Part shown: piece after piece, positions 43,663-52,217 of the stretch
Layout: each line of letters opens with the position of its first letter
How positions within the stretch are numbered: the first letter of the stretch is position 1
Notes under the pieces: generated by a model
Database searches by the model: none
Seen by the model: only the letters and a program-made list of their open reading frames with translations
What the model was told of the DNA's origin: nothing
DNA from: JAJEFO01 sp022819605
GTDB taxonomy: Bacteria; Pseudomonadota; Alphaproteobacteria; Rhodobacterales; Rhodobacteraceae
Direction of reading: 5' to 3'
NCBI GenBank assembly: GCA_965221545.1
Contig: OZ244901.1
Span: forward strand, 1,054,001-1,118,000
DNA length: 64,000 nt
Position numbers and translations under genes: made by a program

Positions 43663-44907
43663 CTATTGCAGGAAGCCCTTTTCCTTGGCCGCCGTGATGT
43701 AGGCGGCTTCAATGTCTGCAAGCGTCTGCTCGGCACTCTCGTTGCCCTGCAGGAAGTCAGGCAGTTCTGCGAAGAACGCACCGTGCAGAAGCCCCATGTA
43801 GGGCAGCATCGGATAGGGTTCGGCACCTGCCGCAGCCGTCGCGGCAATGCCGGCCGCGGCCATGCCGGGCTTGTAGGCGTCCATCAGCCAGACGGCCTTG
43901 TCGTTGTTGCCTTCTTCCATGACCATCTCGTTGGAGATGCCGTTCAGCATCGCCAAGAACGTCGCTTCGGCATCTTCGTCAGAAATGTTCACGGCGATGG
44001 TGAACCCGTCCCACCAGAGGCTCGACGCCGGCGTGGTTCCACCGGCAACGGTCATTGCGCCGACCGGAAGCGTGCCTGAGACGACCTCTTCCGTGGATCC
44101 TTCGTCGTCAAGCAACTGGCCCATCGACGAACCCCACATCTGCGCCATGGCGAGATTGCCCGACTCCCAGATCGGTGCGACGACTCCCGTGTTGTAGGTC
44201 AGGAAGTCGGGGTTCGAGTATTCGACCAGCGCCTTCAGCATATTGAGGGTCGCGATGCCCTTCTCGTTGTTGACTGCGGGTTCTGCCGTGCCTGGCTTGA
44301 AGAACTCGCCGCCATGGCCAAGGTACATGTTCACGAATTCCTCGCCGAGATTCCAGTCAGACATCGTCAGCATTGCGAACGGATGTTCCATGACTCCGGC
44401 TGCCTCGATCGCCTCGGCTGCGGCCAGAACGTCCTCGTAGGTCTCGGGAACGTCCAGTCCGACCTCGTCCAGGATGTCCTTGCGCACCACGAGGTGCTGG
44501 GCGTTGGCCATGAATGCGATCGCCATGATCTTGCCGTCGATGGTGATCAGCTGGTTCTTCTTGAGGTTCTGCCCGTGCTTGGCGACCAGATCGTCAAGCG
44601 GCCGGATGAGCCCTCCGTTCAGGAGCGGCACGACGGACGAGTTGGCAACGATCGCCGTCGTGTATTCCGACGGATTCGCTGTCATGGCCGCGACCTGTAT
44701 GTCGCGATGCTCAGTCGTGTGGTTCTTCGAAAACGTGACCGTTGAACTGGCGCACTCCTCGGCCTTGCCGACCACCGCGTGAAGCGCCGGAAAGTCGTTT
44801 GCAAGGACGCGGACGCTGCCGCTTGCAATTCCGCAATCGGCATGGGCCACAGTCGCGATGCCAATGGTGACGGCTGCTCCGGCCGCCATGTTTTTCATCA
44901 TGTACAT
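43663..44907 (-). CDS. Periplasmic solute-binding protein of the second CUT1 importer
   Basis: This 414-residue binding protein with a signal peptide (MKNMAAGAAVTIGIATVAHA) has a mature start DCGIASGSVRVLANDFPALH and a second Cys in EECASS. It has the same length and block order as the protein at 11833-13077: YTTAIVANSSVVPLLNGGLI, NAQHLVVRKDI, WWDGFTIAVNISDEDAEATF and AKEKGFLQ. The difference in the central ligand-contacting segments suggests a related but not identical ligand. It is the first gene of the operon, which has no ATPase. GGGGAGG precedes the start. Confidence 0.9.
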   Translation of the reverse strand: MYMMKNMAAGAAVTIGIATVAHADCGIASGSVRVLANDFPALHAVVGKAEECASSTVTFSKNHTTEHRDIQVAAMTANPSEYTTAIVANSSVVPLLNGGLIRPLDDLVAKHGQNLKKNQLITIDGKIMAIAFMANAQHLVVRKDILDEVGLDVPETYEDVLAAAEAIEAAGVMEHPFAMLTMSDWNLGEEFVNMYLGHGGEFFKPGTAEPAVNNEKGIATLNMLKALVEYSNPDFLTYNTGVVAPIWESGNLAMAQMWGSSMGQLLDDEGSTEEVVSGTLPVGAMTVAGGTTPASSLWWDGFTIAVNISDEDAEATFLAMLNGISNEMVMEEGNNDKAVWLMDAYKPGMAAAGIAATAAAGAEPYPMLPYMGLLHGAFFAELPDFLQGNESAEQTLADIEAAYITAAKEKGFLQ

Positions 44908-45132
44908 TGGATTTCATCCTCCCCAAAATTATACCAGCGGACTAAAGCACGATGCGCAGCACTTGACAACGCGTTCATGACCCGTGTTCGGTCAACTCTG
45001 CATGCGACGCGTCCTGGCAGTTGAGCGATGCTTTTGCGACATCGAAATTGCAGCATTTCCGGATGGTTTGGCTGCTTCCGTCTAAATCTCGATTCGCGTA
45101 CAGGGAAATTCTTCGGCAAAAGGAGCGGCGGC

Positions 45133-46065
45133 ATGCCCAAATCAGTGATCATTACCTGCGCACCGACCGGCGGCATCCATACGCCGACCATGTCCGAGTA
45201 CCTTCCGGTCACGCCAGCTGAAATCGCGCGTGCGAGCATCGATGCGTCCGAGGCCGGGGCATCGATTATCCATCTCCATGCACGCGACCCCGAGACCGGC
45301 AAGCCCGATCCCCGGCCGGAGACGTTTCGGCAGTTCCTGCCGGTCATCAAGCAGTCGAGCGAAGCCGTCATCAACATTTCGACCGGCGCCGGGCTTGGCA
45401 TGTCGATGGACGAACGCCTCGCTGCCGCCACATCCGCAAGCCCGGAAATGGCGTCCCTCAACATGGGGTCAATGAACTTCGGCATCTTCCCGATGCTGGA
45501 GAGGTACAAGGATTGGAAGTTCGACTGGGAGCCGGAATTCCTGGCCATGACCCGGGACTTCATCTTCCCGAACACGTTTGCCACCATCGAATACGCGCTG
45601 AAGGAACTCGGAGAGAAGCACGGGACGAGGTTCGAGTTCGAGTGCTACGACCTTGGCCATCTCTACAACGTCAAGTGGTTTGTCGATCAGGGAATGATCA
45701 AGCCGCCCTTCTTCATCCAGTTCGTGCTCGGAATTCTCGGGGGCGCAGGCGCGGAACTGGAGAACCTGCAGCACCTGAACCGGATGGCCAACAAGCTCTT
45801 CGGGCCAGAAAACTACGAATGGTCGGTGCTGGGAGCTGGAAGGCAGCAGATGAACATGGCCACGCAAGCCGCCTTGCTTGGCGGCAATCTTCGCGTGGGG
45901 CTCGAGGACAGCCTCTACATCGGCAGAGGCGAACTCGCGGTTTCGAATGCCCAGCAGGTCGAGAAGATTCGCACGATTGTCGAAGCGCTGGGCCTGGAAG
46001 TTGCAACGCCAGACGAAGCGCGCGAAAGGCTCGGGCTCAAGGGCGGCGACAAGGTCGCGTTCTGA
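45133..46065 (+). CDS. BKACE-family enzyme (second copy)
   Basis: This 310-residue beta-keto acid cleavage enzyme (former DUF849) has zinc ligands His47 and His49 in IIHLHARDPETG and a catalytic Glu in RVGLEDSLY. The start ATG at 45133 has AAGGAG nine bases upstream. It differs from the BKACE at 26246-27157 in the substrate-side loops (ISTGAGLGMSMDERL; NMGSMNFGIFPM in place of DCGTMNFAEADY), so it should accept another beta-keto acid. It is divergent from the second ABC operon, with 225 bases between, which suggests shared control. A possible flow is import, modification by SnoaL-like proteins, then cleavage with acetyl-CoA. Confidence 0.87.
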   Translation: MPKSVIITCAPTGGIHTPTMSEYLPVTPAEIARASIDASEAGASIIHLHARDPETGKPDPRPETFRQFLPVIKQSSEAVINISTGAGLGMSMDERLAAATSASPEMASLNMGSMNFGIFPMLERYKDWKFDWEPEFLAMTRDFIFPNTFATIEYALKELGEKHGTRFEFECYDLGHLYNVKWFVDQGMIKPPFFIQFVLGILGGAGAELENLQHLNRMANKLFGPENYEWSVLGAGRQQMNMATQAALLGGNLRVGLEDSLYIGRGELAVSNAQQVEKIRTIVEALGLEVATPDEARERLGLKGGDKVAF

Positions 46066-46132
46066 GGCCGCGAAGCTCCAAAGCCCAAGTCTCCGACATC
46101 TTGCATTGCGGAAATTGCACCGGGAGATGACC

Positions 46133-46360
46133 ATGACCTATCAGGATTGCCTGGCTGCGGCGGCCGAGAAGCTCGAGACCGTGCGGCAGCTCATCGAGGC
46201 CGAAATCCGCAGCTACCCAGCGCCAATGGCAGGGTGCGATGCGCAATTCAACCATCTGGTCGGCATGCGCGGCTCCGTTTGCGAGGCACTGACTGCGCTT
46301 GAAAGACCTCGATTCGTGTCGACGCCGAGAACTCTGGAAACGCCGGTTGACGCCTCTTGA
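46133..46360 (+). CDS. Small hypothetical protein, 75 residues
   Basis: I do not recognise this small protein. GGGAG lies just upstream of the ATG at 46133 (ATG 46127 is also in frame but too close). The N-terminal half, YQDCLAAAAEKLETVRQLIE, is predicted helical and charged; there is no membrane segment. It lies 67 bases after the BKACE gene on the same strand and may be cotranscribed. The gene ends shortly before the convergent RraA-like gene. Confidence 0.5.
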   Translation: MTYQDCLAAAAEKLETVRQLIEAEIRSYPAPMAGCDAQFNHLVGMRGSVCEALTALERPRFVSTPRTLETPVDAS

Positions 46361-46390
46361 AGCGTGCCTCTCAGGGAGTTCGTGACTGGG

Positions 46391-47089
46391 CTAGACGCGG
46401 GCCTTTTCGAACGCCGTCCATGCCTCCTCGAATGCATGGAAGTCAAATCCCGGCGCGCGCGCCGCAGACAGGACGATCTGCTCGGTCTCCTGCATCTTGC
46501 AGATCGCTTCCGCGAGCCCTTCAATGCAGTCCCCGGGAATGACAAGCGCGCCGTGGCGGTCTGCATGGACAAGATCGCCATCGGAAATGGTCAGCCCGAA
46601 GACGGTGACCGGCGTTCCGACCTCCTTCACGTGCACGAAACCATGACTGGGCCCGATTGATCCCGCGATCACCGGAAAGCCCTCCGGAAGATCGCCAAGG
46701 TCGCGCATGACCCCGTTCGTCAGGGCGCCGCTCAGACCGAACCCCTTGTGCACGCTCGCATTCACTTCGCCCCAATAGGCACCGACGGCACTTTCGCCAT
46801 CGAGATCTTCGATGACCGCTAGCGCGGGGCGGTCACCGCTTGCCATGTGGCGGTAGTAGTCCATCCGAATTGCCCTGACGGTCTCGGCTGCCTCCTCAGG
46901 CGGGGCGGCACCTGCGATCTTCGCCGTCAGCGCGTAGCCGACGATCGCGCCGGCATCCGGATCGCTGCACAGCACGGTTCCTCGCGTGAATCGTGCGAAG
47001 CCGCGCTTTCCTTCGGCAACCTCGATGGCGTTGCAGACCGTTGGAGTGTCAACCGAGCGAAGGAGTGCAAGCAGCGTTTCATCCATCAC
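46391..47089 (-). CDS. RraA-like / 4-hydroxy-4-methyl-2-oxoglutarate aldolase-family protein
   Basis: This 232-residue protein has the RraA/HMG-aldolase fold. The substrate-site motif GALTNGVMRDLGDLPEGFPV with the conserved Arg-Asp, and the metal-site region ISDGDLVHADRHGALVIPG, are present. Family members either cleave short hydroxy-oxoacids to pyruvate or, as RraA proper, bind RNase E; the catabolic neighbourhood favours the aldolase or a related decarboxylase role. It follows the MetE-like gene by three bases and so is its operon partner. Confidence 0.83.
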   Translation of the reverse strand: MMDETLLALLRSVDTPTVCNAIEVAEGKRGFARFTRGTVLCSDPDAGAIVGYALTAKIAGAAPPEEAAETVRAIRMDYYRHMASGDRPALAVIEDLDGESAVGAYWGEVNASVHKGFGLSGALTNGVMRDLGDLPEGFPVIAGSIGPSHGFVHVKEVGTPVTVFGLTISDGDLVHADRHGALVIPGDCIEGLAEAICKMQETEQIVLSAARAPGFDFHAFEEAWTAFEKARV

Positions 47090-47092
47090 GTT

Positions 47093-48223
47093 CTACTCCT
47101 GTCCGACCTTTGCTGCGCCTTCCGAGAGAGAGGCCAGCTTCGCGTAGGCGATGTCAGGGTCGACAGCGCCGAAACCGGCAAAGGTGCCAAATCCGCAATC
47201 GCTTCCCGCGATGACGCGCTCCGCCCCGACGATGTCCACGAACCGCTCGATGCGTTGTGCAACCAATTCGGGGTGCTCGACGAAGTTGGTTGTGGTGTCG
47301 ACAACGCCAGGCACAAGCAGCTTGTCGTCGGGAATGTCGGCCTTGCGGTCCCTGAACACGGTCCACTCGTGGCCGTGGCGCGGGTTGGAGGTTTCGAACA
47401 GCACGTGGCGCGCCCGTGCCGACATGAGCGTGTCGAACATCGTTGCCATCGGTATGTCGCAGATGTGCGGGCCCTCGTAGTTGCCCCAGCAAATGTGGAC
47501 CCTTATCCGGTCTTCGGGAATGTCCCTGAGCGCGTCGTTCAGCACTTCCACGTGCATCCCCGCAACCTTGACGAACTCTTCGTCGGAGAGGTCGGTGAAT
47601 AGCATGTGCCGCGACAGTGCCAGGTCCGGGCAATCGAGCTGCAGGTCAAGCCCGGCGGCAACGATCGTTTCGTACTCTTCCTTCATCGCGTTGGCCAGCG
47701 CGGCAAGATAGGCCTCGCGGCTCGGATAGAATTCGTTCTGCAGGAAGAGGGAGATCACGCCCGGGGACGCCGCGTTCATGAAGCCGCGCTTGGCCCCGTG
47801 CGCGTCCATGGCAGCCTTGAGATTCGCGATGTCCTTCTGCAACTCGCCCTGGCCCTTGGATCTGACCTCTCCGACGCAGAGGGGCCGCGCATATTGCGGT
47901 GTGCCGCCGTCATCCGCCAATCGCTTCAGAAAGCCGGGGAACCGCTTCAGGTCGTCGGGCGCGTTCCGTGGGCTGTCGCCTCCAAACCCGGTATAGCGGT
48001 CCTTGACATAGGTGGCGTAGCTGATCTTGGATGTTTCTCCGTCAGAGACGATGTCGATGCCGGCATCAACTTGCTTCTTCACGGTTTCCATGACTGCTTC
48101 GGCCATTGCAGCATCGAAGTCATCCTGCGAGAACGACTCGTTCCGTTCGCGTGCGAAGATGAAATCGACGACTTTCTGGGTTCGGGGCAGGGAGCCCACA
48201 TGTGTGGTCAGGATGCGGGTCAT
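47093..48223 (-). CDS. MetE C-terminal-like (cobalamin-independent methyltransferase II) protein
   Basis: This protein of 376 residues has the catalytic TIM barrel of cobalamin-independent methionine synthase without its N-terminal half, as in the stand-alone group that includes epoxyalkane:coenzyme M transferase. Zinc-ligand motifs are HIC in RVHICWGNYEG and Cys in AGSDCGFGTF; the N terminus is ILTTHVGSLPR. In such proteins a thiol or methyl acceptor is activated by zinc. It is the first gene of a two-gene operon with the RraA-like gene. Demethylation of a methylated osmolyte is a reasonable guess, but the donor and acceptor are unknown. Confidence 0.85.
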   Translation of the reverse strand: MTRILTTHVGSLPRTQKVVDFIFARERNESFSQDDFDAAMAEAVMETVKKQVDAGIDIVSDGETSKISYATYVKDRYTGFGGDSPRNAPDDLKRFPGFLKRLADDGGTPQYARPLCVGEVRSKGQGELQKDIANLKAAMDAHGAKRGFMNAASPGVISLFLQNEFYPSREAYLAALANAMKEEYETIVAAGLDLQLDCPDLALSRHMLFTDLSDEEFVKVAGMHVEVLNDALRDIPEDRIRVHICWGNYEGPHICDIPMATMFDTLMSARARHVLFETSNPRHGHEWTVFRDRKADIPDDKLLVPGVVDTTTNFVEHPELVAQRIERFVDIVGAERVIAGSDCGFGTFAGFGAVDPDIAYAKLASLSEGAAKVGQE

Positions 48224-48526
48224 GTTCGCCTCGCTTTCGTCATTGGTGTGATTGGCATCAAAATTATGGACATTTTATCAAACAGTTAAGAGTTTTCGTC
48301 ATGGCGTCGTAATCGCACCGCAATCAGATTCGATCAATCCGCTGGCATCACGAGGGCGCGAATGGCGGCTTTCGGTCGATGAAAGCGTGAAAAGCGTTCG
48401 GGTCGCTGGCGCCGAACGCGGCGACTTGCCGGGCTGCACGGCAGAAAGCCTCCTGGTTCCCTCGGGAATGCGTCACTCCGGCATCACCCGCATCAGTCTC
48501 CATCACCGGAACCCGAACGCCTTCGT
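48224..48526. other. Intergenic, nothing recognised
   Basis: About 300 bases between the MetE-like gene and the VRR-NUC-like gene, both on the minus strand. The right part has no convincing frame; the left part (48240-48300) is AT-rich and probably holds the promoter of the MetE-like operon. Confidence 0.4.
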
Positions 48527-48979
48527 TCATGGCCGACAAGCCGCCTTCGCGAATCCGGCGACGAATTCACGCGGCCACGGCAGGCGCGGCAGCTCGGGCG
48601 CCTGCTTCACAAGCCGGACTCCGCCCTTCCAGGCAACCGACATGAGACCCCAGTCGTCAGGCATTTCGGCCCGCTCGACGAACGGTTCCGGGATGACAAG
48701 ATACCAGTAGTCGCAGTACTGCCTGACCGCGTCCGCCGAGTCGCGCAGCGCGTCGTCCAGCTCCCCGCGGCTGGACCCGAACTGGAGACCGGTCACGACG
48801 TGTCCGGTCTCCCACGTCAGGCCAACCGCCACGGCGTCGGCGCTGCGGGACGTTGAACTGCCCGCGACGGCGGGAACATCGAACGCAAGGGCGTGGCGCG
48901 GGTATGCGTAACGCTTGCGGATCGCCGACTCGATGATTTCGGTCATTTCAGGCCGCACCACGCGAATCTGGGCAGGCAT
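48527..48979 (-). CDS. VRR-NUC/MmcB-like nuclease-fold protein lacking the catalytic motif
   Basis: This protein of 150 residues resembles small restriction-endonuclease-fold proteins found in phages and mobile elements. SADAVAVGLTW, SRGELDDALRDSADAVRQYC, DYWYLVIP and DDWGLMSVAWKGGVRLVKQAP match the family pattern. Where the active members I recall have an E-x-K strand (a form such as GYEVKVSRGDW), this one has VTGLQFGSSRGEL, so the catalytic Glu and Lys appear to be lost. It is probably an inactive or decaying copy. No phage genes are adjacent. Confidence 0.55.
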   Translation of the reverse strand: MPAQIRVVRPEMTEIIESAIRKRYAYPRHALAFDVPAVAGSSTSRSADAVAVGLTWETGHVVTGLQFGSSRGELDDALRDSADAVRQYCDYWYLVIPEPFVERAEMPDDWGLMSVAWKGGVRLVKQAPELPRLPWPREFVAGFAKAACRP

Positions 48980-50891
48980 GGCACTCTCTCCGTGACTTCA
49001 TCCAACGACGCGCACCCTAGCGTCAGGACCGGAATCTGACAACCCGAGCGAGTTGAGGATGCATCCGGGTTCTTTCGTCGGGTCCCGGATCGAGCCTTGA
49101 TCCGAAATTGCCGTCCTGAACGCAGCCTTCCGGTCGAGCGAAATCGCGCGCAGAATCGATCTGGCAAGGCAAGGCCTCCGGCATCAGGGGCGGCGCGGCG
49201 GATTCGCCGCCTCAGGCAGCCCCGAGGCTGCCGTTCGCCTTGCCAGGCCGTCCGGGAACACGCCGCCGTGCCGGACCTGGATGCAGGGTGCCCGCCATGC
49301 ATGGCGCCCGCCCCCGCGAGGTCTATCTCCCGGTGGCTCCGCCACCGGGCGCTACGGCCGGGGGGTCGGCAACGGCTCGACATTCGAGCCCACCTTCCTG
49401 CACGTTGACCACCCGGCTCTGGCGTGAAATGTCACGAATCGGCTCGCTGCTTGCGCCTCGCCCGAGGTCTTCAGGCAGCGGGTCCGGGTCGCGGCACCCG
49501 CTTGCACAAGCGGCCATGTCGGCCAGCATCGCCGCGACCCGCACTGCCCCCAAGCCCCACACGTGAAAGACGTCGCTTGCGGCCCCGCGTTCGATGCAGG
49601 AACGAATCGGGATGGGGGCCGCCCCTTCGGCCCGATGGTTGCGCGGGTTTGGCTGCATGGGCACGTCCCGGGCACCCGGACCCGACGAACAGGACAGCCG
49701 TGTGACGCAAGGGAGCTGGTTCCTCGGATTGCAGTTGCGGTTCGGTCGCGAAACCCCGAGAGGGCCGAACCCGGACGTCATCGTCGGCGGGCACGGCGTC
49801 TTGCAAAATCGAGTTTTCCCAAGACGCCATTGGCCGGAACCCCGTCCCTTCGGGAAAGCGCCCGCTTGTGCCCCGGCGCGGGCGACCGGTGGTTGGCCTG
49901 TTCCGGCAGCGGAGAATGTGGAGCATGCGACGCTGCCGGACCGGCTGGCCCGGGCGAGATAGTCGCCAGTGCCCGATTATGTCAACTCGCCGGCTGCTCC
50001 TGAGGGCGAAATGCCTGCTTTCGCTGCCCCGAGGCGGCTCTCACGTTCCGCTCGCGTCCAGTCAGGCGCGGACACGGCTCTGAGCGGCACGAGAAACGCC
50101 ATCTTCAAGGCAGTCCCGCAAAGGATCGGGACAGAATCGGCGAGTCTGAGCCGGGTACCGGAAACATCGGTCGGCTGGCGAAGTCCACCTATCTTCGCGG
50201 CTGCCCTCAAGGACCTGACGCCTTGCCGCCAGGCCTTTCCGTTCTCGGACATGACCTGCGAGGCCCACGCGGCGGCGTCAGGGCGCTTGATCGTCGTTGT
50301 CGTCATCGGCATCCGCCCGGCGTCCTCCGGTCGTGAAAGGACCGGATGCCCGCCGACCATTCCCGTGGCGAATGGCTTCGCATGTCCGGGGCCGTCTTGA
50401 CATCGGCAGCACGTGGTGGCTTGCTGCGTTCGCTCCTGGCGAGGGTCTCTCCATGTGCCTTCTCCGCGAGCCGCTTTCGCAGAGCGGCGGGGCCGGGATT
50501 TTCTGTCGGATGGCGACCGGCCCCCCTTTCCATCTCGATCGAATGGCAGCCTCGGGTCCGTCCCGGCAAGAGTGCGCGAGGTGCCTGCGCCCGCGACAGG
50601 CTGGCTTGACACAGGCCGGCCCGGACGGCAATGATCGGCACATTGGGGGGCGGATCGATGATGCTCATGCATGCGGGCCGCAGTCTGTTTCCTTCTGGAA
50701 CCCGCTCCGGCTCGCATTGGTCACGAAATTCGCATCGGATGCGCAATTGGCTTGCGCTTCGGAAGGGTCGGTGCCACCTCTTCGCCCCAGCGACCGCCGG
50801 AACGGCGGCACAGGCAAGCGAGCAGATGCAGGATGAGCGAAAGCAGGATGGTGCCGGCAGGCACCATGGCCGTGCGGGCCGGGCACGGCCG
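48980..50891. other. 1.9-kb GC-rich stretch without a recognisable gene
   Basis: Both strands carry many overlapping long open frames because GC is high and stops are rare, but none has a recognisable domain, a good ribosome binding site and consistent codon structure together. Translations are Arg/Pro/Ala-rich, as expected from non-coding GC-rich DNA. A few minus-strand segments (for example around 49350-49600 and 50000-50280) read more like protein and may be decayed genes that I cannot identify. Confidence 0.4.
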
Positions 50892-51437
50892 ATGAGACGC
50901 CGCGCCGTGGTGCTTGGCGCGGTCGCCGGGCTCCTGTCCGGCCTCGCGGCCGGCGCAAGGGCCGCTGGGCTGCCGGATCCAGATCCGGAGCCCTTCCTCC
51001 TGCTGCGTCACGTGCAGACAGGGGAGGTCCTGTCCTCCCGGTTCGAGCGGTGGGGCCGTCTGGACCCGGACGAGGCGCGCCGCCTGGAATGGTTCATGCG
51101 CGACTGGCGCGAAGGCCGCTCGATGCCCGTCGATCCCGACCTGCTGCGGTTCCTGGCCCGTCTTCGCCACGCGGCGGTCCTTGAGGGTCACGAGGGCGAG
51201 ATACTTCTGCATTCCGGGTTCCGGACAAGGAAGACCAACGAGATGCTGCGCCGCGCGGGCAAGGGGGCGGCCGCGAACTCGCTGCACCTGCGCTCGAAGG
51301 CGGCGGACATCTCGCTGCCGGGGCTGCGGCCTTCGCGCCTGGCCAGGGCGGCGCGGCGGACGGGGCTGGGCGGCGTCGGCCTCTATTCCGGCTTCGTGCA
51401 TGTCGACACCGGACACCCGCGCCACTGGACCGGGTGA
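50892..51437 (+). CDS. DUF882/peptidase M15-type murein hydrolase-like protein
   Basis: This 181-residue exported protein of the YcbK/DUF882 group is related to zinc D-Ala-D-Ala peptidases. A twin-arginine-like signal, MRRRAVVLGAVAGLLSGLA, ends near ARA. The zinc-site motifs are HSGFRTRKTNEMLRR, NSLHLRSKAADISLPG and GFVHVDTGHPRHW. The family usually trims peptidoglycan peptides or holds them. The start is chosen because the signal peptide begins there; no strong ribosome binding site was noted. It is isolated between two gene-poor stretches. Confidence 0.87.
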   Translation: MRRRAVVLGAVAGLLSGLAAGARAAGLPDPDPEPFLLLRHVQTGEVLSSRFERWGRLDPDEARRLEWFMRDWREGRSMPVDPDLLRFLARLRHAAVLEGHEGEILLHSGFRTRKTNEMLRRAGKGAAANSLHLRSKAADISLPGLRPSRLARAARRTGLGGVGLYSGFVHVDTGHPRHWTG

Positions 51438-52184
51438 ATGCGTCAGTTCGCGTGCCGGTTCAACTCTTGATCATGGCGGCCTGCCAGGCATGCCCGCGCT
51501 CACGCGAACGGAAAGGAATCGGATCCAGATTGCGCATTTTCCTTTGTTGCATCCTTGTGTGCCTTTCAAGCCCGTTTCCGTCACCGGCTCTGTCCTAGGA
51601 CGGCGAACTGGGCGACGCCAGGAGGATTCTCGCTGGAGAGGCGGGAGAGGTCAAAAGATGGCGGTACCCGCCTGAAATCGCCGTACTGCACACCGGCGAG
51701 TTCGACCTTGCCCACCTGAGGAAGACAATTGAATTCTTGAACTCTCATGCCGGTCTCGGGATCGACACGAACGCAAGGCATAGGAACATGAGCCCCATCG
51801 AAAGCTCTGCATTCGGGGGGACACGGCTGGAACATCGACGGTCCGGAGGCGACAAGTCGACAATTGACATCGCCTTTGATGATGGGATCCAGACCGAATG
51901 ACTCATGAAGATCGTCCTGGCGACAACCAGGCCATTCGACCCAGGGAGCTGCCGCAAGTGACAATTCCCGGATCGGAAGCCTCCGACCGGCACGGGTTCA
52001 TAGTGCCATTGACCAAGCCGGGCCAACTGGCCGCAGCCGTCGGCAGTGATCCGCTTGGGTCGTACGGGATGCCGCCTGTCACCGAAGCCGGGAACTGCGT
52101 CATTCACGACTTCCGGCGCACACCATCGCTGACGTGCCGTGTGGCACCGCGCTTCATCCGTTCCGCAGCACTCTTCCAGAATGA
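51438..52184. other. 750-base stretch without a supported gene
   Basis: A minus-strand frame at 51581-51964 contains CVRVDPETGMRVQEFNCLPQ and GVQYGDFRRVPP and could be a decayed or unknown gene, but it lacks a convincing start. Nothing else stands out. Confidence 0.35.
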
Positions 52185-52210
52185 AAGGGCCGGAGATGCC
52201 CCCGGCCCTT
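52185..52210 (-). terminator. Terminator of the BCCT transporter gene
   Basis: AAGGGCCGG and CCGGCCCTT form a nine-pair hairpin eight bases beyond the stop codon of the minus-strand transporter gene, followed on that strand by TTCATTCT. It is a typical rho-independent arrangement with a weak T tract. Confidence 0.65.
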
Positions 52211-52217
52211 CGGTTTC

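Noticed and set aside
51581..51964. Minus-strand 127-codon frame with GMRVQEFNCLPQ
   Set aside because: Protein-like in its middle, but no start signal, no family and no conserved neighbour; noted only as a possible decayed gene.
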